Positions 45,017 through 56,281 of a stretch of 64,000 nucleotides of DNA are shown piece by piece (positions within the stretch are counted from its first letter, which is position 1; each line of letters starts with the position of its first letter). Under the pieces are notes generated by a model. The model did no database searches and was not told the DNA's origin. It saw nothing but the letters and a program-made list of their open reading frames with translations. The DNA comes from Nicotiana tabacum (lineage: Eukaryota; Streptophyta; Magnoliopsida; Solanales; Solanaceae): NCBI RefSeq assembly GCF_000715075.1, contig NC_134095.1, positions 50,210,806 through 50,274,805 of the forward strand. The letters run 5' to 3'. Both the position numbers and the translations under genes were made by a program.

Positions 45017-47319
45017 TGTCACGACCCATTTCTATAGTAGGTCATGAAGGCACCCGACACCGTTGCCAGGCAAGCCAACGCAGAAACATTACTAAATTCT
45101 TATGTTACTTTTATCAGAATTAAGTGAAATAAATACTCCAATTTGGGTTCAAAACCAAAAGCAATAGATAGTGTAAGTAACATAATTATACAACCCCAAA
45201 TGTAAGTCTACCAATGTGTGTGTGCCAAGACCTGGTGTCACAAGTAAGAGCATCTAGTAGAATATACAAAAGAATATCTCTATCTTACTATCTGAGATAT
45301 AGAAAAGACAACAAAAGTAAAGGAAGACTCCATCCAGCTGCTGGGTGGCATAGGAAGGAAAGCAGCTCACCGTGGAAGTCTCTGCCACAAGCTCAAGGGC
45401 GCGCACCAGACTGGATCCGAGGTCGACGGCCCGCTCCAATGGAAAATAAACTGTGCACTGCCGAGGATCGAACGACACGAACCAATAGATGTATCTATTT
45501 ACACCGAGGCAATCGGTCCGGTCCATAAATATCAAGAAAACATCAAGAATGCACACAAAGGCTCAGTTATATACAAATAAACTCTTGCAAAGGTTCCACA
45601 AGTTCACATGTTCACTTTTTGTTTCTCCCAAGTCTCTAGCATATCATGAATGACCATATTAGCAATTTAATACAAAGATATTCCCAAATTTAGGCATGAT
45701 GTGGGTCCTAAACTACCCAAGCAATTAATATCATAGTAGCTACGCACGGACTCTCGTCACATAGTATGTATGTAGCCCCCGCATTTAGTAGCAAATTCTC
45801 AATTTTAATACCTATGGGGACACTTCCCTCTTACAAGTTTAGAAAGGAGACTCACCTCGCTCCAAAACGCACTTCCAATATCAAGAATAAACACAATCCC
45901 TCAATTCGGAGCCAAACGATCACAAACTAGTTAAATGAAGTAAGAACTAATTAATTTAGGCCCACAAGATAGAATTCCAGCTATTTAAGCAATTTCCCAA
46001 CCATTTACTTAAGTTTCCTAAATTCTGACCCGGGCCCACGTGCCCGAATTTTGAGATTTTTCGAAGAAATTTGTTCTCTACATCCTAAGGATCAATAATA
46101 TATGATTTCTAGTTCATTTCATAGCAAATCTCGTAGTTAAATCTTAGTTTTATTAAAACCCTAGGTCTAGCTCTAATCCTTTGATTTTGCCTAATTTTTA
46201 GTGTTTAATCTACCTAATATACATGTATTTAAACTAAGGATGAGTGGAAATAACTTACCTTGCAATGCTAAGTGGAAACCTTCTCTCAAGAGCTTCCAAA
46301 TCGCCCAAAGGATGAGTGTAAAATGATAAAAATGGTCTTTGAACTCGAATTAAATGAACCTAACTGCCAAGCGATTTCCGCATCTACGGTCCCGCATCTG
46401 CGGAAGGAGAGCCTCATCTTCGGAACTGGGCCAAAAGGGCAGGGACCACTTCTGCGGTCTGAGGCACGCATTTGCGGAGCCGCATCTGTGGCTGGGGAGC
46501 CGCTTTTGCGGTTCTGGCCTGGGTTGCCTCTGGCCGCTTCTGCAGAGTCATGACCGCACCTGCGGTCCCGCATCTGCGACCCAAGAACCGCAGATGCGGT
46601 TATGACAAAAGCAGCAACTTCAGCCCTTTAGCAAATTTCCTACTTCACTCGAGCCTCGTCCGATTGACGCTCGGGGCTCCCGGGCCCCGCCCGAACATAC
46701 CGACAAGTCTGAAATCATGAGGCGGACCTACTCGAATCCTCGAAACACCTGAAACAATGCTAAATCTAAGAATCACCCCCAAAACCCAAATGAATCAAAC
46801 TTATGAACTTCAAGTTCTAAATTTTTCCTCTAACGGGTCAAAACGCCCTTAAACTACTCGGATTGACACCAAATTCTACGGGCAAGTCTTAAATGATATT
46901 TCGGACCTGTACCAAGCTTCGGAAGCAAAATACGAGTCTGATACCTAGGAAATCAATGATTTCTAAGTTTCTTTAATTCTTTAAAACTTCAATTTAACAA
47001 TTTCTAATAAAAATTCATTACTCGGGCTAGGGACCTCGAAATTCGATTCCGGACATACGCCCAGGTCCAATATTTTTCCACGGACCCTCCAGGACCATCA
47101 AATCAAGAATCCGGGTCTGTTTTCCCAAAAAGTTGACCGAAGTTAAACTTGGTCTTTTAAGAGAATCCTAAAGAAACAATTGAACACATTTCGCCCAAAA
47201 CTCTTCCAACTCCCGAACCAACCATTCCCGCAAGTCGTAAATTAGTTAAAGCAAGCAGGGAAAGTTTTATTTAAGAGAACGGGGTTCTAAAAGGCAAAAC
47301 GACCAGTCGAGTCATTACA
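45017..47319 (-). repeat. Tekay-2 5' LTR with ~330-bp deletion
   Basis: 2303 bp. Collinear with 37108-39743 except for a deletion at about 45415, where GACTGGATC runs straight into GAGGTCGACGGCCCGCTCC. The GC-word block is at 46375-46605. Confidence 0.92.
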
Positions 47320-48004
47320 GGAAAGATGTTGCTGAGTCCCGCCAACGACAAGATCCGGGGGGCATTCCTGCTAAACGCTTTTAGCCTCGATACCGACCCC
47401 TTGAACATCCCCAAGCTCCACATAATCCACCCCAGTATATCCTCCGAACAACATTCGGCCATCTATCCAACCACTGGGTCACTCCAAAAGGCGAGCACGA
47501 GCACCGCAAAAGCTTCACCAGCCTCCACAAAATTTTCAAGTGCCCTATAACCCACACTCAAGCCAAGGGAGTAGAAGGGAACAAAGGCTGAAAGATAATT
47601 TTACACCAATAGGAGGGTCATATGCAAGTTTGTTTGAGAGATTAAAGCATTACGACATGATTGCACCTATTCCTCTAAATTATATAGACCCACGTGCGAG
47701 AAGCTTTGACCCTACTAAAAGGTGTGAATACCATTCCAATGCCCAGGGACACAATGTTGAAGATTGTCATGCTTTGAAAAGGGAAATAGAAAGAATGATT
47801 CAAGATGGAATAATTGTGGTCCAAGGCAATAATACCCCAAGTGTCACACATAATCCTTTACAGGTACATGACAACGCACAGATTGTTAGGATGGTTTGCA
47901 ATGACGAAGGTTTGGTCAAAGGATCCAATGAGCCACTTAGTGAAGTTAACGATGTTGAAATTGGTAATTGCCTTGGTGATATTGATGTGGAACTCAGTGG
48001 CTAA
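47320..48004 (+). pseudogene. Tat-like gag, C-terminal part
   Basis: Continuation of the Tat-like gag after the Tekay-2 insertion. The region just after the junction is frame-damaged. From about 47540 an open frame reads PIGGSYASLFERLKHYD, then the Tat-type pseudo-knuckle CEYHSNAQGHNVEDCHALKR at about 47725-47785, and ends at 48002-48004. The segment between gag core and this knuckle is shorter than I would expect, so an internal deletion is likely. No protease follows. Confidence 0.8.
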
Positions 48005-50718
48005 GATGTCGTGCTTGGTAATTGGAAAGACGCTCCATCTCTTGGCTAGCTGGGATGAGTCTTGGTGGTTTATCTTTGTTGTCACTTCTGTTGTCCGGAT
48101 TATTTTCAGGGTTGTAATCCGGATATTGTCTTGTGACTCAAACCTTTCTATCTTTTTATTTTGCCTAGTTCCTTTAGTCGTAGTAACTCATTTAGTGTTA
48201 TCTAGGTTTGTTCCAGGGTTGTACCCCAGTTTATTTTGCTTGTTTTGTTGTTCAAACTCTTTCACCATCTGTCTAATGCAATTTTTTGTTTTTTGTTATT
48301 TCTAGCCAGTGTTTTTTTAGTTCTCTTCTCCTTTTATAGTTCTTTTCATGCTGGTTCTAGTGTCATGACATGCACACATAATTCTAGGTCTGGTCCTAAA
48401 AATTAGTCTAATTATGAAACAATGAAATAATTTGGAAGACGATAGGGACATTTGAGGGGAGTAAGCAAAGAGATTTTGAGATTATTTGAAGTCCGAACTG
48501 TGTGAAACTGGGGCAGATAATTTGGAAAGTTAATAGGATGGCAAGAATTAGTTAAAGGAAAGTGCATCCCGGACGATTTGAAGCAAACAACTTTGAGTTC
48601 AAGTGCACCTCAAGTAACAAGATAAAGTCAAGGAAGTTTTCTCCAAATTGACGGAGGATATCCATTGTGAAAAGGGAATCACCCAACGAGGGTTCTGTAC
48701 TTGACAAGGCGCTAAAGAAAAGTGGAAGGCATATCAGTGATATCAACGTTGAAGCAAAAGCAATATTGTGCATGATTTTCAATTTTCATCTTAAGTTGCA
48801 TGTGTTGTACTTGGCATTTTCAGGGATTGGGAGGCCTTCTTTCAGCTACCCAAACACTTATACCATTTGATACCCTCTTGAGCCTGTACTAGTTTCTTTG
48901 ACCTCCCCTCTTTTGGAATCAAGTTAGAGTCATTAAAGAAAAAGAAAAAAAACATTTATGTCCCAATAGGTTTATTCGAAAAGGTTCATACCAAAAGGAA
49001 AATTCAAAAAAAGAAAAAGAAAAATAGAGATAAAAAGGGAAACGAAAAAGGGAAAAGAAAGAAAAAAAAAGAAAAGAAAAAGAAAATAGCAACAACAAAA
49101 GTAGTCTTGTGAACTACATTTGACTTGATTCTTGTCACCACAAGATATGTAGGCAGCCTTAGGGTTTGGTCATACCAAAAAAAATACTTCATAATCCCAC
49201 GAAGTCAAGAGTGGGACGGTCTTTCTTAGTAACTTCATCAAAAGAAAAGGAAAAAGAGAATTCCTTGTTTTAGAAATTGGGGCAAAGTGTTTAGAATGGG
49301 TTTTAAAAGTTGTAAATAAGTTAACCCCATTCTCTTAATTATTTAGAGCCTTTATGATATCTTTTCTTTCTACCCCTATCCAAAAGCCACATTACAGTCC
49401 AAAAAAGACCTTCCGGATAATCTTTGAGAGCGCTGAGTTTAGACATGCTAAGAGTATATGATGTTTTACCATGGTTAATGCCTTGTCATCTACAGAATCA
49501 TAGGAAATAAGAAGAAAAAGAACAAAATGAGTTTTATTGGTGAAAGCCTTCACAGGCACCGTAAGGCAACGGTAAGTTGAGAGAGAGAAAAATGAGAGAG
49601 GCTTGATGGTGAAAACCCTTCGAGCACTACAAGTTGTTAGATTGGATAATCGGAGCATTGAAGCTCAGTTTCACGGTTTAGGGGTACAACAAGAGTTGAA
49701 CATCAGACTTGTTTGACAGATTAGGCCAGAATATCCATAGGTGCATGTCATGGTCATTAGAGTTGGTATCCACATCTGATAGGTTTCTACTTTGTAGTTT
49801 TCTTGTTAGGAATCATCTCTTTCCATTGTCCTTTACTCTGTTCCTTTTGTCTTGTTTACTTACTTTTCCTGAGTCTGTTTGGTCAGAATAAGTGAGAAAT
49901 AACTTCAACATTTGCCACCAGCTTTCCAATTTGGATCTGGCTAGCACATCAAAGTGGCGTAAGTCAGGAAAGAACAGCAAGCGCACTGAGTTGGTAACAA
50001 TCAACATGCTTTGGGATTCATGTGAAATAGAAAGGTTTGGTATATATCAATTCATGAACAATGCAACAGATGGAGGGTGTAGGGTGAACGGATCAAAGGT
50101 ATTTTCTGTGATAAGATTGACAAATAAAGTGGTTAACCAGTGACAAGCAAGGTCTTCCAAGCAGAAACCAAAGTTATCATGGCAAGGGATGGAGCAATAG
50201 ACCTCAAGGCCAAGGCTAGTGATTTAAATCAGGAAAGAACAGCATGCGCACTGAGTGGATGGCAATTGGAGTGCTTTGGGATTCATGAGAAACACAGGTT
50301 CAGTACATGTCAATGCAAGAGCACAATGCAACAGATGAATGGTATTGGGTTTGAACGAATCGGAGGTATTCTCCGTGATAAAGGTGATAGAAAAAAGCAG
50401 TCAGTCAATAAATAGGCAGGGTCTTTTGAGTTGAAACCGAAGTTACCATAGGAAGTGAAGGAGCAATCTCCCTCAAAGTTCAAGGCCACAAACCAACCAC
50501 CATGTTTAAATTCACAAGTTTTCTTTGATTAAAACAGGGGCAGAAAATTTCGTTTGTTTCGGAGAAACCCTCCGTAAGAAAAGCAAGCACCAGACAGGTT
50601 TGACCTTAAATTCTCAGGACCCTCCTGGAAAATGGGACCTAGTTTAAAATTCAAAACAACCATGAGTAGCAAAATCTAGCATAAATGTACCCCAAAGGAA
50701 TATAAGTTGGCTTCAACC
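48005..50718 (+). other. Tat-like 3' non-coding part, pol absent
   Basis: 2.7 kb with no recognisable Pol domain in any frame. It contains a purine-rich stretch at 49005-49090, one copy of the TATGTAGGCAGCC phrase at 49147, and a 265-bp tandem duplication (49890-50460; CAGGAAAGAACAGCA at 49965 and 50230). It ends at the LTR remnant. Confidence 0.75.
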
Positions 50719-50792
50719 CGTTTCGATTGTCACTTTAAGTTGAAAAAAACTCCCTTATACCCTTCCGGGGGTAGGAAAAAGGAGGTGTGACA
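50719..50792 (+). repeat. Tat-like 3' LTR remnant, 74 bp
   Basis: CGTTTCGATTGTCACTTTAA through GGAGGTGTGACA matches the last 74 bp of the 5' LTR (33567-33640) with few differences. All the rest of the 3' LTR is gone. The exact AGCAC target duplicate follows. Confidence 0.88.
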
Positions 50793-50797
50793 AGCAC

Positions 50798-51197
50798 AAG
50801 GCCATGTGGGCTTTGAGGAAGCTAAATCTTGAGTGGGATGTTGTAGCCAATCTTCGTGTGGAACGGCTTAATGAACTTGATGAATTCAGATTCCATGCCT
50901 ACTCTGGTTTGTCCTTATACAAGGACAAGATGAAATACATTCATGATAAATATGCTTGTGGAAAGGAGTTCAAAGTAGGTGATTTGGTTTTCTTGTTCAA
51001 CTTCTGGTTACGTCTGTTTCCGGGAAAGCTCAAGTCAAAATGGAGTGGACCTTTTGAAGTGGTGTGTGACCCCATTTGGTGCTCTTGATTTAAAGAACAA
51101 AAATGGTGAAGTCTTCAGAGTGAATGGGCATAGGGTCAATCACTACTTGGGAAAAACTGATGTCAGCCACGTGGTGACACTTCTTCATTTCAAATGA
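50798..51197 (+). pseudogene. Athila integrase, C-terminal part
   Basis: The frame interrupted at 31200 resumes here, directly after the target duplicate. It shows KLNLEWDVVANLRVERLNEL, KMKYIHDKYACGKEFKVGDL and LFPGKLKSKWSGPFEVV, the C-terminal DNA-binding module of Athila integrases. A frame change near 51065 shifts it, and the rest (GALDLKNKNGEVFRVNGHRV) reaches a stop at 51195-51197. This fragment shows that the Tat-like element landed in a once-intact integrase gene. Confidence 0.87.
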
Positions 51198-52523
51198 TGT
51201 GATGGTAACTCGTGTCGTGCCGCGACGTTAAATCAGGCGCTTCTTGGGAGGCAACCCATGTGTTTTTCTTCTTATTTTTATTTGATTTTCATTGTAGTGT
51301 AGGATTGATTTTTGGGCTAACTGGTTGTGAGATGTTATAGGATTGTGTTGGTGTAGGGCAGGACATAGTGGAAAAAACTGTCAGGTCTCTGAACTAGTTA
51401 ATGCGGTCGCACCACATTTAGTGTGGACCGCACTGGTGGGGTGAAATGTGACCTCTCTGAAGTTTTCCACTGCGGCCGCACTATATTTTGTGCGGTCCGC
51501 AGTGGACAACTGCGGTCGTAGTATATTTTGGGCGGACCGCAGTGTGTTGCCTCCTCAAGCTTGGATGTGCGGATCGCGGTCCATTTTGTGCGGTCCACAC
51601 TAGATGGTGAGACTAGGCCCCAGGTCCTTTTCTATAAATAGGGCCAGAGGCCCTCCTTTTACCCTTTTCGAACCCTGACTCTAAGAACTAATACAAGCAA
51701 TGTTCATCACTCCATTTGCTCGTAATTAACTGTTTGGAACTGATTAGCTTCATTTCATCTCATATCCGGTACCATTACATCCCTTTTATTTGTTCAATTT
51801 TGTTAATTTCTTATAGTTTTTGTTTCTCCTGTTTCCTTTTCTATGTTTTCCGTATTTTCCTCAATTGATTAGATTAGGGTTGTTAATTTCTTGATTAGAG
51901 TAGGCTCATGTAGTTAAAAACAATGGAAATCACGCAGGGACATGACTCGGGTGTTAAATTAAGCTTAAAATCAAAAATTCATGGAGCCCTAACTTAGTGC
52001 CACAGCTGGGCACTCAGTGCGGACCACAGTCATTTCTGTGCGGTCCACAGTACCATTTTGTGCGGACCGCACTGTTTATTGTTCTGAAAGCTAAATCTCA
52101 GGAATGCGGCCGCACTACATTTTGTGCGGACCGCATTGCTCTTTGTGTAGCCGCACTATATTTTGTGTGGTCCTCATTGCCTAGATACAGAGTGTGGGTA
52201 GTCTGAACCCCACCTCTGTGCGGACCGCATGGCCATTTTGTATGGTCCGCATTGACCCCTGTGCGGCCGCACACCATTTTGTGCGGTCCGCATTGGGTGA
52301 CTTCTGCAACATGTCTGCAACTTTTCTTTTCTGATTCTGCAACACTGCTTTTAACTGCTTCTCTTGATACTAACAAGCATATTGAATTGTGTTTGCAGAC
52401 AATGGTGAAACAACTAGGTAAAGGATGTAAATAACCGAGCAGAGGATAATCCTCCCGATGAGGGAAATAGAAGATGATAAAACTCACTCCCCAAGCCCGA
52501 CAAAACATTAAAATACAAGAAAA
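51198..52523 (+). other. Athila spacer between pol and the extra ORF
   Basis: Non-coding. It begins with CGTGCCGCGACGTTAAATCAGGCGCTTCTTGGGAGGCAACCC, a conserved segment after Athila pol. Two clusters of GCGGTCCGC / GCGGACCGC words (51395-51620 and 52015-52300) alternate with TTTTGTG. The open frames here (rich in CGPH on the minus strand) are by-products of those words. Confidence 0.7.
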
Positions 52524-53468
52524 TTGATAAGAGTAGCTAACAGAGCAATTGACATGTCGGGGAGTGAGTACGAGCCTTCCCGGGAGATCTCTTCGGACTC
52601 TATGCCAGAATACATCCCTGACTGGCCGGAGAGGCATAGACTAAGAGATACACCTCCAGCATCCCCCACTGCTCAAGCATCAATGAACATCTCTCCTGGG
52701 TCGTCTGAGGGCTTAGGTGATGGTAGTGGGGAATACTCCACCTCTCCCACAGCTTCATTATCTGGAGAGGGTGCAATAGGTAATGAGGAGGAAGTAGGGG
52801 GAGAATAAGAAGTAGGAGAAGGAGGTGAACCACAGGTGGGGGGTATTGCCAGAACTAGGAAGCCAGAGGTGTGGCAGGACCGTTTCGTTAGTGAAGTAGC
52901 ATACCACAAATTCCGGGAATGGTGGCCAGTGAGGAAGTTGATCCCAGAGAGGAGTTTCATAGATAGATATTTGCTACCTCACAACCCCAATGTGAGGAGA
53001 CAGTTTAGGGAGAGAGTCAGATGGGAACACTTTTTGGGGGATTGTATGAACACCAATAATAACTTGGTCAAGGAATTCTACACCAACGTTGCCTACATAA
53101 AAAAGGGTACCAAGGTGACCAAGGTGCGGAACTTGAAGGTGTTGTTTGATGGGAAGACAATCAACGATTACCTCGGATTTGATGAGGAGGATGAGTCCCT
53201 ATACATGGAGAAGATGGAACTGGGTGAGGAGGTCCACCCATGGTTGGCACAATACTTGGAAATCCTGGGTACCACCCCTGACTGGATGACTGCGGGCGTC
53301 AAGATTTTGAGGCATAGTTTGAACTTTGAGGCAAGGGGATGGGAGATATTTGTATGTAGCGGGTTGGACCCCATGACTCATGACAATTCCCTTCCTCTTC
53401 ACCGGGCAGTTTTGGTGGCGTCGATCATGGCGGGGTACCCATGTACCCAATCAATGTGGGGAATGTGA
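52524..53468 (+). pseudogene. Athila extra ORF, putative plant transposon protein domain
   Basis: Lies between pol and the 3' LTR, where Athila elements carry an additional gene of uncertain role, sometimes likened to an envelope gene. The N-terminus (52554 onward, MSGSEYEPSREISSDS) is acidic and Ser/Pro-rich. One TAA (52806-52808) interrupts it. The conserved part starts at about 52836: WQDRFVSEVAYHKFREWW, RWEHFLGDC, VKEFYTNVAY and VLFDGKTINDYLGF, a pattern shared by a plant-specific domain found in Athila-like proteins. A frame change ends it at 53468. No signal peptide or membrane segment was seen, so I do not call it an envelope. Confidence 0.7.
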
Positions 53469-54436
53469 TGTCGTGAATTATTACAATTGCGGGTGCCGAG
53501 CATGACAGAAACTAATCGTTCCCCAGTTTTCTCACTATGTACTTCTGGGATCTGAAAGTGGAAAAGAGGCCCTTCGACATCAAAGTCAAAGCCAAAGCCC
53601 CTTTTTCTTGATACAACATGCAGGGGGATGATAACCCCAAGAGCAAGAACTTCAAGAGTACAGTTACTGCTCCAACTGGCTAGTCTGAAGAGCCAGTTGT
53701 GGTAGTGACTCCTGCTGAGCCTGCCTCTACTTCCACTGCTATCCCTCCTGGTCCATCCACCTCAGCGGACCCGGAGATACCATCTTCCCGTGCCCATCTA
53801 ATAACTGCCCACCGACTGAGCCAGGCACTTCTTAGTATCAACAACTGGATGCAGACTGCGTCATCCAAGTTGTCCACCCTCACTACCATGGTAGAAGCTC
53901 AGTCGACACCTCTACCCCCACAGGTTCCCAGTCGATAGAGGATGCTCTCAAGGAGATACTAGACAACCAGAAGAAAATCCTCGACACTCAGAAGGTGCTT
54001 ACTGAGGCAGTTGATTCACATAGCAAGGCTCTCAAGAAGCTTGCTAGGGAGCACAAGAAGCTGAGGAAGACACGGGCCTCCAAGGAGTCTGTGAAGGAGT
54101 TGAGAGCTGATGTTGACAAACTGAAGGCAGATCAGCTGCCTTTAGACTTACTGCTCCAGAACCTAGTGCCCGCAGCTCATTCCCAGCCAGAGCAGTCACA
54201 GAGGCCTCCTAAGAGCAAAAGGATGATTCCCAAAGCTGACGATGCAGTCATCCAGCTGGCAGACCCATAGGAGACCTCCTTCAGTCAGCCATAGGGTGAA
54301 CCACCTCCGGAGCCTGTCCAGGCCCAAGTCCCAACAGCAGCAGAACAGCAGGCCACATGGGACCAGTTTGAGGTTCCCGAGCATACTGCGGACCTAAGGA
54401 CCACTCATGAGCCCATACAGATAGACGGGCCATAGG
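53469..54436 (+). pseudogene. Athila extra ORF, C-terminal coiled-coil part
   Basis: Fragments in shifted frames continue the preceding gene. A Ser/Thr/Pro-rich piece (53699-53938) is followed, after a frame change, by a strongly charged heptad-like helix at 53995-54150 (LTEAVDSHSKALKKLAREHK, ELRADVDKLKADQ) and a basic SKRMIPK segment. Stops at 54268-54270, at about 54289 and at about 54433 end the reading. The function is unknown; oligomerisation by the coiled coil is an inference. Confidence 0.6.
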
Positions 54437-56266
54437 GAGTTTCTATATCCTTTTCTCTTTCATTTTTGTGCTTATTTAGTCTAGTGGGCATTGGGGACAA
54501 TGCCAGCTTTTATTTGAGGGGGTAGGCCCTTCATTCAGATGATTGTATATATGTGACATTTTTTTATGCTTTCTTGATTTTTCATCTTTGGTCTGTATAT
54601 AATTTTTACATTTCGTTACATTTTTCGTACTTTTATTTTACTTTCGGTCTTTATATAAAGTTATGTTACGTTGTATATATTCATCCCATCTATTATATAT
54701 TCGACAAATCCCCTCTTGTATATATTCATTTTACTTTCCGCAAATTTTTCGTTCTTAGCTTCTTATTTATGTTCATAGCTTCTTGTTTTGAAAGTTTCAA
54801 TAAGCCTTTGGTTTTCTTAATGTCACGGTTCTTTCCAAAGGTGGAGTTTGTGTGAACCGGGTGGCTCTTCGCAATGATGGATGGTGTGACAACCTTCTTA
54901 AGGGTTTGAGTCCATTTTTCTTTTTGTTTGTAGTAGTTAGTGGTTAAGGGTGCCTCAAGCAAAGATTCACTTGGGCTAGCACATTTGCCTTTGATCTTAT
55001 GGTCAAAAACAATTTGTTGTGTTTAGAATGGTGAAAGTCGTGACCTTGAGACTCTTGTGTTGATCGATAATCATCAAGTGATTTTTCGGGATCATTGTGT
55101 GCTCAAATCTTATCTAAGGTCATTGTGGGCCCCCGACTCTGTGTCTTTAGTAATCTCATAGCTTGTGTGGTGAGTAATCGCATTGCAAGTCCAAGTCCCG
55201 ATCCATTGGTCTAAAACTTGCCCTGAATGTTTGTTGAGGCGAAATCCTAAGTGAATTTTGACTTGAGACATGATTATAGGCTCTCCTTGGTCCAATTGAT
55301 AGTTGAACACATCCATAACCTACCAATGATAAGATCCCTAGTCAACCCTTTTGAGCCTTAGACCTTTTTCCTTCAAGAACCATAATAAAAGCCTATACAT
55401 GTTCTAAAAGTTACCCTCTCTTCACACCCGATCTTTTTTTAGCACATGGAAAAAGAATAAGTTTGGGGTGAGAGACAAGGATTGCAACAAAGTGGTAAAA
55501 AAGAACAAAAATGAAGAAAAGGAAAGGCAATGAAAAAGAAAGAAAAGCAAAAAAACAAAAAGAATGTTCAATATGAAAGAGAATAAAAAAGGATTCAAGA
55601 AAGCAAAGAATGAAAGGTGTGGAAAGTTGAAAAAGGAGAAAAGGTTTGAAATGTATAAGAAAGAGTGATAGTGTGTCTCTCTAACCCCTTAGAAAGAAGT
55701 AAAATGGCTCAAAGAGTCAAGTGAATATGTGCCAAATGAAATAAAAGAAGTGCTTAAGGGAAGATGCAACCTACTTAGACCAAACATTTCCTACCCTGAA
55801 CCAAAAGCCTTCACCATGACTCCACAAAAGCCCTATATGATCTTGAGTTGAATGAAACTTACATTAGTGGTGACTTACATAAGGGTCAAGCATATGGTAC
55901 TTAGAGCCGGACTTGTGACTCTTTTTCTTGAGAGAGATGAGTGAATCCATTGACCTCATTTTGAGTTCCACTATTCTAAAGGTGAGGTTTGCTTAGGGAG
56001 AGTTGAGGATGTGGGAGTTTGGGTTCCACACTGACCAATGTAATAGAAAGAGTTCTTTGATGTGTTGAGTCAATTCTTGATGCTCTTGTGTCGCACTTAA
56101 TCCATGGAGTTTCAAAGAGTAAAAGTTGTTAATGATTCATTTGTATCGAGGCAATTGTTAGTCCCAATTGATGCTAGATGAGGTCACTTTAGGACAGCTG
56201 AAATTTTCTTGGATATTCTCTTAAGGGGTGGGTCTTATTTTGTTTGCTTGAGGACAATCAAAAGCT
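54437..56266 (+). other. Athila 3' untranslated part
   Basis: Includes CTAGTGGGCATTGGGGACAATG and TTTGAGGGGGTAGG near 54480-54530, then long T-rich and A/G-rich tracts (55440-55660). No conserved coding frame. Confidence 0.65.
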
Positions 56267-56281
56267 TAAGTTTGGGGGAGT
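56267..56281 (+). other. Athila polypurine tract
   Basis: AAGTTTGGGGGAGT directly abuts the 3' LTR start TGATAACTAGGG at 56282. Confidence 0.85.

Larger units (their letters stand above)
37108..47319 (-). mobile_element. Tekay chromovirus (Tekay-2), minus strand, nested in Tat-like gag
   Basis: Begins TGTCACGATCC at 37108 and ends GTCATTACA at 47319, which on the minus strand is TGTAATGAC...GTGACA. The flanking pentamers AGAAA (37103-37107) and GGAAA (47320-47324) are a target duplication with one mismatch. It contains both LTRs, a primer site, a polypurine tract, gag, protease, RT, RNase H, integrase and a chromodomain in the usual Tekay order. It is the best-preserved coding element in the window but has stops, frameshifts and a lost RT active-site Asp. 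Confidence 0.93.
31201..50792 (+). mobile_element. Tat-like, Gag-only LTR retrotransposon inserted in Athila
   Basis: The element starts TGTAGACATG and ends GGTGTGACA, flanked by exact AGCAC duplicates (31196-31200 and 50793-50797). It has a full 5' LTR, a Tat-type primer region, a long leader, a gag gene split by the Tekay-2 insertion, a long non-coding 3' part and a 74-bp remnant of the 3' LTR. No protease, RT, RNase H or integrase is found on either side of the nested insertion, so mobility must have depended on another element. Without Tekay-2 it is about 9.4 kb. Confidence 0.85.

Noticed and set aside
52098..52637. 179-codon minus-strand frame rich in CGPH
   Set aside because: The Cys/Gly/Pro/His pattern comes from repeated GCGGTCCGC and GCGGCCGC words read in one frame, not from a protein.
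52524..54436. Calling the extra Athila gene an envelope
   Set aside because: No signal peptide, furin-like site or transmembrane segment visible; the name would go beyond the sequence.
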